Shown: positions 34,302-43,605, numbered from the stretch's first letter. The stretch is 64,000 nucleotides of DNA from DATBRC01 sp036560485 (GCA_036560485.1 DATBRC010000017.1:57503-121502); one strand, 5' to 3'. Made by a program: numbers and translations. The notes: a model not told the origin generated them from the sequence alone.

Positions 34302-34378
34302 TGGCAGGGGAACAAGGATTCGAACCTTGGAATGCTGGAATCAAAATCCAGTGCCTTAACCAGCTTGGCGATTCCCCT
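34302..34378 (-). tRNA. tRNA-Gln (anticodon TTG)
   Basis: 77 bases on the minus strand with an encoded CCA end. The acceptor stem is AGGGGAA / TTCCCCT with discriminator G. The anticodon arm is CTGGA-TTTTGAT-TCCAG, giving anticodon TTG that reads CAA and CAG. The T arm has GGTTCGAATCC. It closely matches the E. coli tRNA-Gln layout. It sits between ispE and prs, the usual betaproteobacterial site. Confidence 0.97.
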
Positions 34379-34468
34379 ACACAATCGGTTGTTTGCCGTT
34401 ATATTTTCGCTCGCAGTTTTCTTGCTGCAGCGTCCGATCCAACGTCAAACGAATTTTTGACTACGACT

Positions 34469-35350
34469 TCAACAATCTGCAAGCGGATGACGTTCCATCG
34501 CTTTGGCTTTCCATGCTTTCCAGCGGGGCGGCACCATATTGAGTATCGCGTCGGCTTGTAGTTCCTGCTCAACCGCACAGAACACACAAGCACCGGAGCC
34601 GGTCATCCTGACTATGCCACTTTCGTCGTGCTGATTTAGCCATGAATTCAACCATTCAATGACTTCTGCTACGGGTGGAAACAGCTTGGCAGCCACATCT
34701 TGCAAGTCGTTTTTGCCGAAACCCAATGGGGCTGCGGAAAAGTCCGATATTTTGACGGGTTTTGAGTCTCGTGTCAATTCTGGGCTGCCGAAGATGACAG
34801 CTGTCGGAACCTGCACGCCCGGCTCGATCACGACGAACCATTTATGCCCTGTAGCAATCGGCCTCAAGGCCTCGCCCACGCCTTCGGCAAAGGCGTTTTG
34901 GCCAAGGATGAAAAACGGCACATCAGCGCCTAATTCCAGGCCAAGCCGCATCAATTGCTCGCGTGTCAGCCCGGCTTGCCACAAATGGTTGAGCGCCACC
35001 AATGTCGTTGCAGCATCGGAAGAGCCGCCGCCCAAGCCGCCACCCATTGGAAGGCGCTTTTCAATCGCAATATTGGCGCCAAGGATTCTTTCGCCTGAAT
35101 TGACAGTGGCGGATGCTTGCAGAAGCTTGGCGGCGCGGACAATCAGATCGGATGCTTCCGGTACACCCGGAATGTCGGTGCTGCGGTGAATTGCGCCATC
35201 ATCACGCGTTTCAAAATGCAGAATGTCGCCATGGTCGATTAATTGAAACACGGTTTGCAGTAAATGATACCCATCCGCGCGGCGGCCAGTGACATGCAAA
35301 AACAAATTCAGTTTGGCTGGTGCCGGACAGTTGTTCAGAGTACGAGTCAT
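34469..35350 (-). CDS. ispE: 4-diphosphocytidyl-2-C-methyl-D-erythritol kinase
   Basis: 293 residues, GHMP kinase of the non-mevalonate isoprenoid pathway. Blocks: PAPAKLNLFLHVTGRRADGYH at the N-terminus and the ATP loop PMGGGLGGGSSDAAT near residue 100, with the C-terminal MTGSGACVF motif. It lies 18 bases after lolB and before tRNA-Gln. Confidence 0.97.
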   Translation of the reverse strand: MTRTLNNCPAPAKLNLFLHVTGRRADGYHLLQTVFQLIDHGDILHFETRDDGAIHRSTDIPGVPEASDLIVRAAKLLQASATVNSGERILGANIAIEKRLPMGGGLGGGSSDAATTLVALNHLWQAGLTREQLMRLGLELGADVPFFILGQNAFAEGVGEALRPIATGHKWFVVIEPGVQVPTAVIFGSPELTRDSKPVKISDFSAAPLGFGKNDLQDVAAKLFPPVAEVIEWLNSWLNQHDESGIVRMTGSGACVFCAVEQELQADAILNMVPPRWKAWKAKAMERHPLADC

Positions 35351-35368
35351 CAGAATGAATGCGCAGAA

Positions 35369-35986
35369 TTAGCGAGGTTGCCAGTTATCGATGACCAGTC
35401 GGATCGATACGTCGCCGGCTTGTTGCGTTTTGCGGACCAGGTCAATACGTTTGGGATGGCTAAATGCGGATGAACTTTCGCCATCTTGCCAGCTGACATA
35501 GCGGATCTGCCAACCATCCTGTGTTGATACAGCTGCCGATGCTTCAGATTGTCCCGACGCGACAAAGCGCTGGCCGTTGGTATCGATTGCAACGCCTTGC
35601 AGCCAATAGCGCATGCCTGCAATGGGGAGCGGCCATCCTAATGCAAGTTCCGTTAACGTATCCGGATCGGCTGCCATGCGTCGTGGCCGTCCGCTTTGCG
35701 TGAGGATCGACATGTCAGGTGTGACTTCGATGACTGCGAGTGTTTGACCCAGTGGTGAGCTCAGCGCAATAACAGTCCGCTTGGGTGTTTGCGACCAGCT
35801 GAAATTGCCGTGCAAAGCTTCGTTTGAGCCATTTTGCTGATATTGCACGGATAGTCGTCCGTCGATGTCAATCGTATCGTGGTATGCACTTGCCGGATGT
35901 TGAGTCTTTTCGGGTGATGATGTGATGCTTGCGCAACCTGCAAGCATTAATATCAAAGCAAAATACCACCCGACCCGACGAATCAC
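35369..35986 (-). CDS. lolB: Outer-membrane lipoprotein insertion factor LolB
   Basis: 205 residues. The lipobox LAGC comes after a short hydrophobic signal (GWYFALILMLAGC). The rest fits LolB, with DIDGRLSVQYQQNG and a long beta-rich domain. LolB accepts lipoproteins from LolA and inserts them into the outer membrane. I choose the GTG at 35986: it overlaps the previous stop as GTGA, follows an AAGG site, and gives a normal signal peptide. An ATG at 36061 would add 25 residues inside the upstream gene. Confidence 0.9.
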   Translation of the reverse strand: MIRRVGWYFALILMLAGCASITSSPEKTQHPASAYHDTIDIDGRLSVQYQQNGSNEALHGNFSWSQTPKRTVIALSSPLGQTLAVIEVTPDMSILTQSGRPRRMAADPDTLTELALGWPLPIAGMRYWLQGVAIDTNGQRFVASGQSEASAAVSTQDGWQIRYVSWQDGESSSAFSHPKRIDLVRKTQQAGDVSIRLVIDNWQPR

Positions 35987-37800
35987 AGAAGCACCTTGAA
36001 GCGTGCCAATGTGTTTTTCAACGTATCGTTTTTCGGATCCTTGGCTTTCACATCGCGCCATAATTTTTCGGCATCATCCTTCGAGCCCTTGACCCATAAT
36101 ACTTCGCCTAAATGCACGGCAATTTCAGGATCGGGACGCAATGTATAAGCACGTCGTAATAGTGTTTCCGCTTCCTGTAGTTTGCCGAGGCGGAATTGCA
36201 CCCAGCCCATGCTATCCATAATGTACGGATCTTCCGGCGCAAGTTGCAATGCTTTTTCAATCAATGCATACGCTTCCGGCAAACGCATATTGCGTTCGGC
36301 GAACGAATAGCCTAATGCGTTATAGGCGTGTTGGCTTTCCGGAGCCAGCTTGATGACTTTGCGCAGCATGGTTTCCATGATGTCGAGCTTGTCGTTTTTT
36401 TCAGCCAGCATCGCATAGTCGTATAGCAGATCGGTGCTGTCCGGAAAACGTTTAAGCGCGCTGTCATATAAAGCAAATGCGTCTTGCATTTGATTGGCGT
36501 CGCGCAGAATTTGTCCTTCGGCTGTGATCAGTAGTATTTGTTCGCGCTCATTATCGACATCAATATTTTGCAACAACTTGCGCGCAGCCGGAACATCGCC
36601 GCGTTTGGCAATGATTTGCGCTTGTTTGATTTGCGCGCCAAGATACGCATCGCCGGATTCAATCTGTGACAGCCACTTGAGCGCCGCATCGGTATCGTGG
36701 CGCTCCTCTGCCATTTGCGCCAACAGCAATAACGCCTGGCTTGGATCACGCTTCTCGTTGGGGTGCTTGGCCAATAAATCCAGATAAGAGGTCAGGTACT
36801 TTTCTGCGGTTTTCGTATTATTGTTTTGATTGGCCAATATGCCGAGCGCATACATACTTGTTAAATCTTCCGGTTGATCTTTTAAAGCCAATTCAAATTG
36901 CGTTTGTGCTTTGTCGTATTGTTTTTCCTCTACCAGAACCCGAGCGTAGGCAATTCGCACATCATGCGATTTGGGATGTGTCCGCAAGAAATCAGTCAGT
37001 TCCTTTGCCGACTGCGCTTTGTCACTCGCAACCTGCGCCATCGTGAGCGCAGCCAATTCCGAATCCGGTTTGGCGGCCAATGCAATGCGCGCTTCTGCTT
37101 GCGCACGCGCTTGATCGCCCTTCGCGAGCGCACCCTCAGCCAAAACAAGATGTGTTTCAGGTGTCGATTGATATGGGGTCAGCACGTGCTCCAACATGTT
37201 GAATGCAGCTGTTTTATCTTTGGCTCGCGCAAGCAGCCGCTGGATTTGAAACATCATCAACGGGCGTACTTGCGGACGCATTTCTTTCAAGCGCTGCTCG
37301 AAGATCGGTTGCGCTTCCGCCAGATCATCACCCAGCATGATGAGTCCGAGGTAATATTGCGTCGCTTCTTCCGACGTGGGCGCCAACTCATGCCAGAGCC
37401 GTATAGCAGCCAATGTCTTGTCGGTCTGTTTCGCATTCAATGCAACTTCCACTGCGCGTCGCGCTATCCGCGGATCGCGCGTTTGCTGGGCAACTGCCAG
37501 CAGTGTGATATACGCATCTTGCCAATCGCCACGCTGATACGCGATTTCCGATTTTAATATTTTGAATAAAAGATCATCGGTCAATTCCACTGAAGGAAGT
37601 GAAGTATCTTTTTGCGCGTTATCCGGATTGTCTTCAGGATCGATCGCAGCTGTTTCGCTTGATGCGGCATCTTCTTTTTCTTCTGCAGCCGTGGCAATTG
37701 GTGCAAGTGGCGTATTCGATTGTGCTGCGGATCGATGCGACAAATCCGCGCAGGCCGATACCAGTAAGGTGAGAGTTACAATGATCAGTGGATTTTTCAA
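35983..37800 (-). CDS. TPR-repeat lipoprotein
   Basis: 605 residues. Signal with lipobox VSAC (Cys17), an acidic linker to about residue 75, then many tetratricopeptide repeats. The clearest are near the C-terminus, for example ALGYSFAERNMRLPEAYALI and DSMGWVQFRLGKLQEAETLL. It is probably a lipid-anchored scaffold in the envelope. It overlaps lolB by four bases; this TPR-lolB-ispE order is common in Betaproteobacteria and suggests a lipoprotein or outer-membrane assembly role, not proven. Confidence 0.85.
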   Translation of the reverse strand: MKNPLIIVTLTLLVSACADLSHRSAAQSNTPLAPIATAAEEKEDAASSETAAIDPEDNPDNAQKDTSLPSVELTDDLLFKILKSEIAYQRGDWQDAYITLLAVAQQTRDPRIARRAVEVALNAKQTDKTLAAIRLWHELAPTSEEATQYYLGLIMLGDDLAEAQPIFEQRLKEMRPQVRPLMMFQIQRLLARAKDKTAAFNMLEHVLTPYQSTPETHLVLAEGALAKGDQARAQAEARIALAAKPDSELAALTMAQVASDKAQSAKELTDFLRTHPKSHDVRIAYARVLVEEKQYDKAQTQFELALKDQPEDLTSMYALGILANQNNNTKTAEKYLTSYLDLLAKHPNEKRDPSQALLLLAQMAEERHDTDAALKWLSQIESGDAYLGAQIKQAQIIAKRGDVPAARKLLQNIDVDNEREQILLITAEGQILRDANQMQDAFALYDSALKRFPDSTDLLYDYAMLAEKNDKLDIMETMLRKVIKLAPESQHAYNALGYSFAERNMRLPEAYALIEKALQLAPEDPYIMDSMGWVQFRLGKLQEAETLLRRAYTLRPDPEIAVHLGEVLWVKGSKDDAEKLWRDVKAKDPKNDTLKNTLARFKVLL

Positions 37801-37887
37801 GAGAATGTCCTAGTGCCTGTTAACATTTAAGCGAACGGGTTTTAATTCTACGCTCAACCAGTGTGCAATGCAGCTGTGCATGTCAAA

Positions 37888-37974
37888 CTAGGAAAACTCT
37901 GATTAAATCATTTATTTGATGGGTCTCAATCCGGGGCGTACGTTGCTCTTTGTATTTCATCAGAACTTCCCTAG
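37888..37974. mobile_element. MITE-like element flanked by CTAG
   Basis: CTAG direct repeats at 37888-37891 and 37971-37974 bracket a 79-base sequence whose ends are imperfect inverted repeats: GAAAACTCTGAT on the left and, reversed, GGAAGTTCTGAT on the right (9 of 12 match). IS5-family elements duplicate CTAG-like targets and have similar ends, so this may be a non-autonomous relic. It lies upstream of mutM. No transposase is inside. Confidence 0.5.
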
Positions 37975-38003
37975 TGTTTTGTCATAAGGAATTTGCTTTA
38001 GTC

Positions 38004-38825
38004 ATGCCGGAATTGCCAGAAGTAGAAGTTACACGCCGCGGCGTTGCGCCGCATATCGAAGGCCGCAAGGTAACTGATGTCGTATTGCGCCATAGCGGTT
38101 TGCGCTGGCCGTTTCCTGTCGATTTATCAAGTCGTTTGAAGGGGCGCACCGTGCAAGCGACGGGGCGACGCGGCAAATATCTATTGATTCGATTCGAACA
38201 TGGCACCTTGATCATTCATCTGGGGATGTCCGGTCATCTGCGCATTTTGCCTATCACCACGCCACCCAAAAAACACGATCATTTCGATTTGGTGCAGGGA
38301 GATCAGATATTGCGGATGAATGACCCGCGTCGTTTCGGCGCCGTGCTTTGGCATGACAAACGCGCAGGCGCAATTGAAAATCATCCATTGCTAAAAGTTT
38401 TGGGTGTAGAACCTTTGGAAGAACAATTTTCAGGGGCATTGCTTTATCGTGAGACGCGTCAGCGCAGCGCAGCAATCAAACAAGTGTTGCTTGCCGGCGA
38501 CATAGTGGTTGGTGTCGGAAATATCTATGCATCGGAAAGTTTGTTCAGGGCGGGGATCAATCCCAAGACGCCTGCGAACCGAATTGGCTTGGCACGTTAT
38601 GAAAAACTGGCGCAAGCGATACGCGAGATTCTGGCAGCTGCCATAGAGCAGGGCGGCAGTACTTTGCGTGACTTTCTGGCAGTGAACGGCAACTCCGGTT
38701 ATTTTCAACAATGCTATTTTGTCTATGATCGCGGCGGTGATGCGTGCCGTGTTTGTGGTGCATTGATACGTCAAATCAAGCAAGGGCAGCGCTCGACTTT
38801 TTATTGTGTAAATTGTCAAAAATGA
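38004..38825 (+). CDS. mutM: Formamidopyrimidine-DNA glycosylase MutM
   Basis: 273 residues. It removes 8-oxoguanine and formamidopyrimidines from DNA. The catalytic Pro is at the N-terminus after Met removal (MPELPEVEVTRRG), which fixes the start at 38004. The C-terminal zinc finger is CRVCGALIRQIKQGQRSTFYC plus VNCQK. The dynamin-like gene and mutY follow on the same strand. Confidence 0.97.
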   Translation: MPELPEVEVTRRGVAPHIEGRKVTDVVLRHSGLRWPFPVDLSSRLKGRTVQATGRRGKYLLIRFEHGTLIIHLGMSGHLRILPITTPPKKHDHFDLVQGDQILRMNDPRRFGAVLWHDKRAGAIENHPLLKVLGVEPLEEQFSGALLYRETRQRSAAIKQVLLAGDIVVGVGNIYASESLFRAGINPKTPANRIGLARYEKLAQAIREILAAAIEQGGSTLRDFLAVNGNSGYFQQCYFVYDRGGDACRVCGALIRQIKQGQRSTFYCVNCQK

Positions 38826-39037
38826 GCCCTGATGCTAGATTCAGTCTATACCGATTTTCTTTCCGGAAAATGAGTGTAGAAAATAACAATAAATACCAGT
38901 CAAGGTAGAGAAAGATGCATTGAACATTCATTCATTTTTCTCTCGCTTGAAACAGCTGGCGCTGTGGCAAGATTTGTAGAGTCGATGACTCGCAAATAGT
39001 CTGGAAAACGAAAAATAACCAAGTCATTGAGGATCGT

Positions 39038-40969
39038 GTGAGCAATCTTGTTCAAAAATTCCAGGAATACAGTGGATGGCGTAGCGGCGTCATGGTGGCG
39101 ATTGATCGCTATCATGCCTGGATAAGCGCGGAACAATTATCTGATGCTGCATGCGACCAGCGCTTTTCACGCGTGTTGGGACGTCTTGCGGATGATAAAT
39201 TGTCGATTGCGTTCGTTGCCGAATTCTCGCGCGGCAAATCCGAATTGATTAACGCAATCTTTTTCGCAGATTACGGTCAGCGCATTTTGCCTTCTTCGGC
39301 CGGACGTACCACGATGTGTCCGACGGAATTGCTGTACGACGAAACTTTTCCGCCCAGCATACGACTGTTGCCGATCGAAACGCGGGCCGAATCAATTTCG
39401 ACCACCGAGTATAAAGAGCAAAGCAATGTATGGACCGTGTTGCCGCTTGATATTGCTTCTGCGGATGGCATGCTGGAAGCATTCAAGCAAGTCAGTTTAA
39501 CCAAACGCGTGACGATTGAAGAAGCCAAAAAGTATGGCTTGTATGATGAAGAAGATCCGGACATCATCAGCGAAGTCGATGCGGATGGCATGATCGAGAT
39601 TTCGCAGTGGCGTCATGCGATCGTCAACTTCCCTCATCCATTGCTGAAGCAAGGTTTGATCATTATCGATACGCCGGGTTTGAATGCGATCGGTACCGAA
39701 CCTGAGCTGACACTTAATTTGATTCCCAATGCGCATGCAGTGTTATTCATTCTCGCTGCCGATACCGGCGTGACCAAAAGCGATATCGAAGTCTGGCGTC
39801 ATCACATCGGCACCGGCGCAGGACGCATGGTGGTATTGAATAAAATCGACAGTATGTGGGATGAACTACGTACGCCGGCAGAAGTTGAAGGCCAGATCAG
39901 TCAGCAAGTCACTTCCGTTGCACATACTCTGGCAATTGAGAAGAAACAGGTATTCCCGGTTTCAGCGCAAAAGGGCTTGGTTGCCAAGATCAATCGTGAT
40001 GCGCCGCTATTGGCCAAGAGCCGCTTGCCCGCGTTGGAATATGCGCTATCCGATGAGCTGATCCCTGCCAAGCGCGATATCATCCGCACCCAATTGGCCA
40101 CTGACATTAATGACTTGACTGCATCGAAACAGGCATTGTTGTCATCGCGGATGCGCAATGTGGTCGAGCAATTGCATGAATTGAAAAGCCTGCGCGGCAA
40201 AAATAAAAACATCATTGAACATATGATGAAGCGCATCGACATGGAGAAAAATGAATTCGATGGCAGCCTGGTTAAATTGCAAGGCACGCGTTCCGTATTT
40301 ACACGTTTATCGACTGAAGTTTTCACCAGTCTCGGCATGGGAATTCTGAAAGAAGACATTCGTAAAACCCGCGAAGCAATGGAAAAAAGCAGATTCAATT
40401 TTCGCGATGCTGTGAAAGATTTTTTTGACCGGATACAGAACAATTTGAGAATGTCTGCTGAAAAAACGGAAGAAATCACAGCGATGATGACGGTGATGTA
40501 TCGCAAATTTTCGACCGAACATGGATTGTCATTGTCCACGCCGATGCCGTTTTCCCTGGATAAATACCGGAACGAAATCGCGATGATTGAAACCGTGTAT
40601 CAAAGAGAGTTTGGCCCGGCAGTCATTATGACGACACGTAAAGTCGTCTTGATGCAAAAGTTTTTTGATTCAATCGCTTCACGCGTAAAACACAGTTTCT
40701 TGCATGCCAATCGCGATGTAGAGGCATGGCTGAAAGTGGTGATGGCGCCGCTTGAAGCGCAGATCAGGGAGCACAAGGTCCAACTCAAGCAACGCAAGCA
40801 ATCGATCGAGCGCATTCATTTTGCTACCGACACGCTAGAAGAAAAAATAAAAGCGTTTGAGCAAATGCAGATTGAATTGGAGCAGCAGAAGTCCAAACTG
40901 TCGGCATTGGAAGCAGAACTTAAAACAGCTATCATGGCGGATCTTGCCGGTCTTAAAGCGGCTGCTTAG
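39038..40969 (+). CDS. Dynamin-like GTPase
   Basis: 643 residues from a GTG start with a GAGGA site. GTPase motifs are visible: G1 EFSRGKSELINAIFF (FSRGKS at 63-68, with Ala at the usual first Gly), G2 Thr in GRTTMCPTELL, G3 DTPGLNAIG and G4 NKID. The C-terminal half is helical, with coiled coil near residues 580-640. Bacterial dynamin-like proteins remodel or protect membranes. It lies 212 bases after mutM and 29 bases before mutY, both oxidative DNA repair genes; no function in repair is known to me. The role is unassigned. Confidence 0.85.
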   Translation: MSNLVQKFQEYSGWRSGVMVAIDRYHAWISAEQLSDAACDQRFSRVLGRLADDKLSIAFVAEFSRGKSELINAIFFADYGQRILPSSAGRTTMCPTELLYDETFPPSIRLLPIETRAESISTTEYKEQSNVWTVLPLDIASADGMLEAFKQVSLTKRVTIEEAKKYGLYDEEDPDIISEVDADGMIEISQWRHAIVNFPHPLLKQGLIIIDTPGLNAIGTEPELTLNLIPNAHAVLFILAADTGVTKSDIEVWRHHIGTGAGRMVVLNKIDSMWDELRTPAEVEGQISQQVTSVAHTLAIEKKQVFPVSAQKGLVAKINRDAPLLAKSRLPALEYALSDELIPAKRDIIRTQLATDINDLTASKQALLSSRMRNVVEQLHELKSLRGKNKNIIEHMMKRIDMEKNEFDGSLVKLQGTRSVFTRLSTEVFTSLGMGILKEDIRKTREAMEKSRFNFRDAVKDFFDRIQNNLRMSAEKTEEITAMMTVMYRKFSTEHGLSLSTPMPFSLDKYRNEIAMIETVYQREFGPAVIMTTRKVVLMQKFFDSIASRVKHSFLHANRDVEAWLKVVMAPLEAQIREHKVQLKQRKQSIERIHFATDTLEEKIKAFEQMQIELEQQKSKLSALEAELKTAIMADLAGLKAAA

Positions 40970-40998
40970 CCAGCCATTCATATTGAAATGAAATTCCA

Positions 40999-42144
40999 AT
41001 GAAGCGTGTCGTTGTTGCGCGAAAAAATTTGACGCAACCATCGAAGGTAAATCAGGAAAGCCACTTGGAATTCGTTGATCCGAGTTTTTCCAAAGACGTG
41101 ATTCGCTGGCAAAAGCAGCATGGGCGCCATGCGCTGCCTTGGCAAAATACGCGCGATCCTTATCGCGTCTGGCTTTCCGAAATTATGCTGCAGCAGACAC
41201 AGGTTGCAGCAGTCATTCCCTATTACCAGCGATTCCTGACACGATTTCCCGATTTGGCATCGCTTGCGTCGGCGCCTTCGGAAGACGTGATGGCGCATTG
41301 GAGCGGGCTCGGTTATTACTCGCGTGCGCGTAATTTGCACAAGTGCGCGCAGCGCATCGTTGCCGAATATGGTGGGGTGTTTCCGAGTGATCCATTATTG
41401 CTGGCTGAATTGCCAGGTATTGGACGTTCTACTGCAGCAGCCATTGCAGCTTTCAGCTACGGTATGCGTGCAGCTATCCTGGATGGCAATGTCAAACGCG
41501 TGTTTGCGCGCGTCTTTGGTATTGAATCTTATCCGGGCGAAAAGAAAATCGAGCAGTATTTGTGGCAACGAGCAGAAGCATTGATGCCGGCGCATGACGT
41601 GGAATCCTATACGCAGGGATTAATGGATCTGGGTGCGACGCTTTGTACGCGCAGCAAGCCGTTGTGCAACAGCTGTCCGTTGCAAAAACGCTGTGTGGCG
41701 TTTGCATCCAATCGCACACAGGAATTACCGGTGCGCAAACCGAAAAAGACGATTCCTGAAAAGCATACGGCCATGCTGATTTTGTTTGATAAAAATAAAG
41801 TCTTGCTGCAACAGCGACCTAATAGCGGCATTTGGGGCGGCTTGCTATCTTTGCCCGAAATAGACTTGGATCCGGAAATTGAAAATGCCCATATTCACGA
41901 TGCGCTCATCAATGCCATTGCGCCATTTGGCACTTTGAGCACGTTTGAGCGTTTACCATCCATTTCACATGGATTTACGCATTTCAAGCTGCATATCTCG
42001 CCTTATCAAATCCAACTGAAGCGGCGTTTGGACTTGGTGGGTCAAATGGATTTTGTCTGGTATGACGCTGCCAATTTGTCAGCTGCACCATTGCCTGCGC
42101 CGGTGAAAAAACTACTGCTCTCCAGCCTTTCAAGCAGGAATTAG
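40999..42144 (+). CDS. mutY: Adenine DNA glycosylase MutY
   Basis: 381 residues. It removes adenine opposite 8-oxoguanine. The N-terminal helix-hairpin-helix glycosylase domain contains SEIMLQQTQV and LPGIGRSTAAAIAAF. The 4Fe-4S cluster motif C-x6-C-x2-C-x5-C reads CTRSKPLCNSCPLQKRC, and the C-terminal Nudix-like domain starts near TAMLILFDKN. With mutM it forms the GO repair system, separated here by the dynamin-like gene. Confidence 0.97.
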   Translation: MKRVVVARKNLTQPSKVNQESHLEFVDPSFSKDVIRWQKQHGRHALPWQNTRDPYRVWLSEIMLQQTQVAAVIPYYQRFLTRFPDLASLASAPSEDVMAHWSGLGYYSRARNLHKCAQRIVAEYGGVFPSDPLLLAELPGIGRSTAAAIAAFSYGMRAAILDGNVKRVFARVFGIESYPGEKKIEQYLWQRAEALMPAHDVESYTQGLMDLGATLCTRSKPLCNSCPLQKRCVAFASNRTQELPVRKPKKTIPEKHTAMLILFDKNKVLLQQRPNSGIWGGLLSLPEIDLDPEIENAHIHDALINAIAPFGTLSTFERLPSISHGFTHFKLHISPYQIQLKRRLDLVGQMDFVWYDAANLSAAPLPAPVKKLLLSSLSSRN

Positions 42145-42362
42145 CGCCTGCCATTTCCATAATATTGGGCATATCGTTTGGCAAACCCAACTTTATGCTT
42201 TCGATTCTTTCCTGTGGTTAATAATTTTTCAATTTGTCACGTTTGGCAATGCATAAGTGCCACTATTCATTTGCAATTTTGAGTACTCAATATATTATTA
42301 ATTAATAAATAAAAAAATCTATGAACAAGGATTCTCGTTTCGATAAAAAAGGGAGAGACGCC

Positions 42363-42680
42363 ATGAGTGAATCACAATTAGGTGGTCGGATTACGTCACA
42401 GTATTCGAGTTTTATTCCAACATTGGAAGAAGTTTACCCGGCAGAATTATCCGCACGCTATCCGCGCATACTTGAGAAACTGGAGTTGTTGTGGGAGCAG
42501 CCAGAGAAGGTGCGCGCCTATTTTCAAGAACTTCTGGTCACTCAACGTGAGACTCGACAAGGATTTCCGGTTGACGTTTACATGGAAATTTTTGCATTGA
42601 GTGAGCATTACGATAAGCTTCATCCCCTCCCTCAAAATCCAGATGATGATTTCTGGAGTTGGACAAAACTCAATTCTTGA
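42363..42680 (+). CDS. Unrecognised small protein between mutY and the RAYT element
   Basis: 105 residues, soluble, no signal peptide or membrane segment, and no family I recognise. It is acidic with a helical middle (RILEKLELLWEQPEKVRAYF) and a C-terminal Trp-rich DDDFWSWTKL end. The ATG at 42363 follows a GGGAG site; an in-frame ATG at 42321 lacks one. The 176-base upstream region is very AT-rich (42281-42320 almost all A/T). It lies next to a mobile element, but nothing shows transfer of the gene itself. Confidence 0.6.
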   Translation: MSESQLGGRITSQYSSFIPTLEEVYPAELSARYPRILEKLELLWEQPEKVRAYFQELLVTQRETRQGFPVDVYMEIFALSEHYDKLHPLPQNPDDDFWSWTKLNS

Positions 42681-42725
42681 GACGGCATGAATCCAAATGT
42701 TTTTCTAGTTTTTATCAATGCTAAA

Positions 42726-43605
42726 TAGGGTCAGAGTAAATGCAGGACTTATAATCAAGAATTGCACCACTTTTTTATAAGTGTAATTATGGCTCGCCTA
42801 TCTCGCCTGGTCGTCCCCGACCAGCTTCATCATGTTGTTCAAAGTGGAAATGACCGTCAGCAAATTTTTCAGAATGCTGAAGATTACGAGGCATTTCTCA
42901 GATGGTTGCGTGATGCGTCAAAATTGTTCAAGGTTGCAGTCCACGCTTACGTACTGATGCCAAATCATTTGCATCTTCTATTGTCTCCCACCGATCAAAC
43001 CGGTCTGGCACGAATGATGCAGTGGATAGGGCGTTATTACGTTCCATACTTTAACCGCAAGTACAAACGCGAGGGAACGTTATGGAAAGGCCGGTACAAG
43101 GCTACTGTGATTGAATCTGAACAGTATTTCATGTCTTGTTGTCGCTATATTGAACTGAATCCTGTGCGGTCTGGCATAGCTGTCGAGCCAGCGCAATATC
43201 AGTGGTCCAGCTATTTGCACCACGTTGGCGCGACGCATGATCCTGTTATGACGGATCATCCAAAGTATTGGGCTTTGGGGAATACGCCTTTTGAACGTGA
43301 GGCGGCATACAGAGAATTGATGGAGCAGTCATTGAAAGATGATGAAATTGAAAAAATCCGAGAGTCCACTGCAAAAGGTTGGGCTCTTGGCTCGGCAGCA
43401 TTCAAGGCAGCGTTAGAAAAGAAAACGGAGCGCAGGCTTTCTCCAGCGAAAAAAGGGCGGCCAACCAAGCTAAAAACTTGACCGCGCTGAGTTGGTAGTC
43501 AAGCAGTCATGGCGTTTTTGTAAATGAGTGGCCGCGATGACATTTACTATGTCCCTAATTAATTTTACTTCGTTTGTGTTGCCTTATTAATTTACTCTGA
43601 CCCTA
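42726..43605. mobile_element. RAYT transposase element with 16-bp terminal inverted repeats
   Basis: TAGGGTCAGAGTAAAT at 42726-42741 is repeated in perfect inverse at 43590-43605. The 880-base interval contains one RAYT gene. A degenerate third copy (ATTTACTATGTCCCTAATT, 43542-43560) lies just inside the right end. No target duplication is visible, as expected for HUH-type Y1 transposases. Confidence 0.8.
42789..43481 (+). CDS. REP-associated tyrosine transposase (RAYT, Y1/HUH family)
   Basis: 230 residues. The HUH metal motif is HLHLLL in MPNHLHLLLSPTD. The catalytic Tyr region is near CRYIELNPVRSGI, and GTLWKGRYKATVIE is a family block. It follows the MARLSRLVVPDQLHHVVQSGN start, typical of transposases that nick single strands at short palindromes. 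The C-terminal 40 residues are Lys-rich, ending in a KKGRPTKLKT tail. The frame is intact, so the enzyme may be active. ATG at 42789 chosen over an upstream start at 42762 for its family N-terminus. Confidence 0.9.
   Translation: MARLSRLVVPDQLHHVVQSGNDRQQIFQNAEDYEAFLRWLRDASKLFKVAVHAYVLMPNHLHLLLSPTDQTGLARMMQWIGRYYVPYFNRKYKREGTLWKGRYKATVIESEQYFMSCCRYIELNPVRSGIAVEPAQYQWSSYLHHVGATHDPVMTDHPKYWALGNTPFEREAAYRELMEQSLKDDEIEKIRESTAKGWALGSAAFKAALEKKTERRLSPAKKGRPTKLKT

Noticed and set aside
42145..42362. Possible second mobile remnant or origin-like AT-rich DNA between mutY and the small hypothetical gene
   Set aside because: The stretch is AT-rich with a small GTTTGGCAAAC palindrome, but no repeats of DnaA-box type, inverted ends or transposase pieces are visible.
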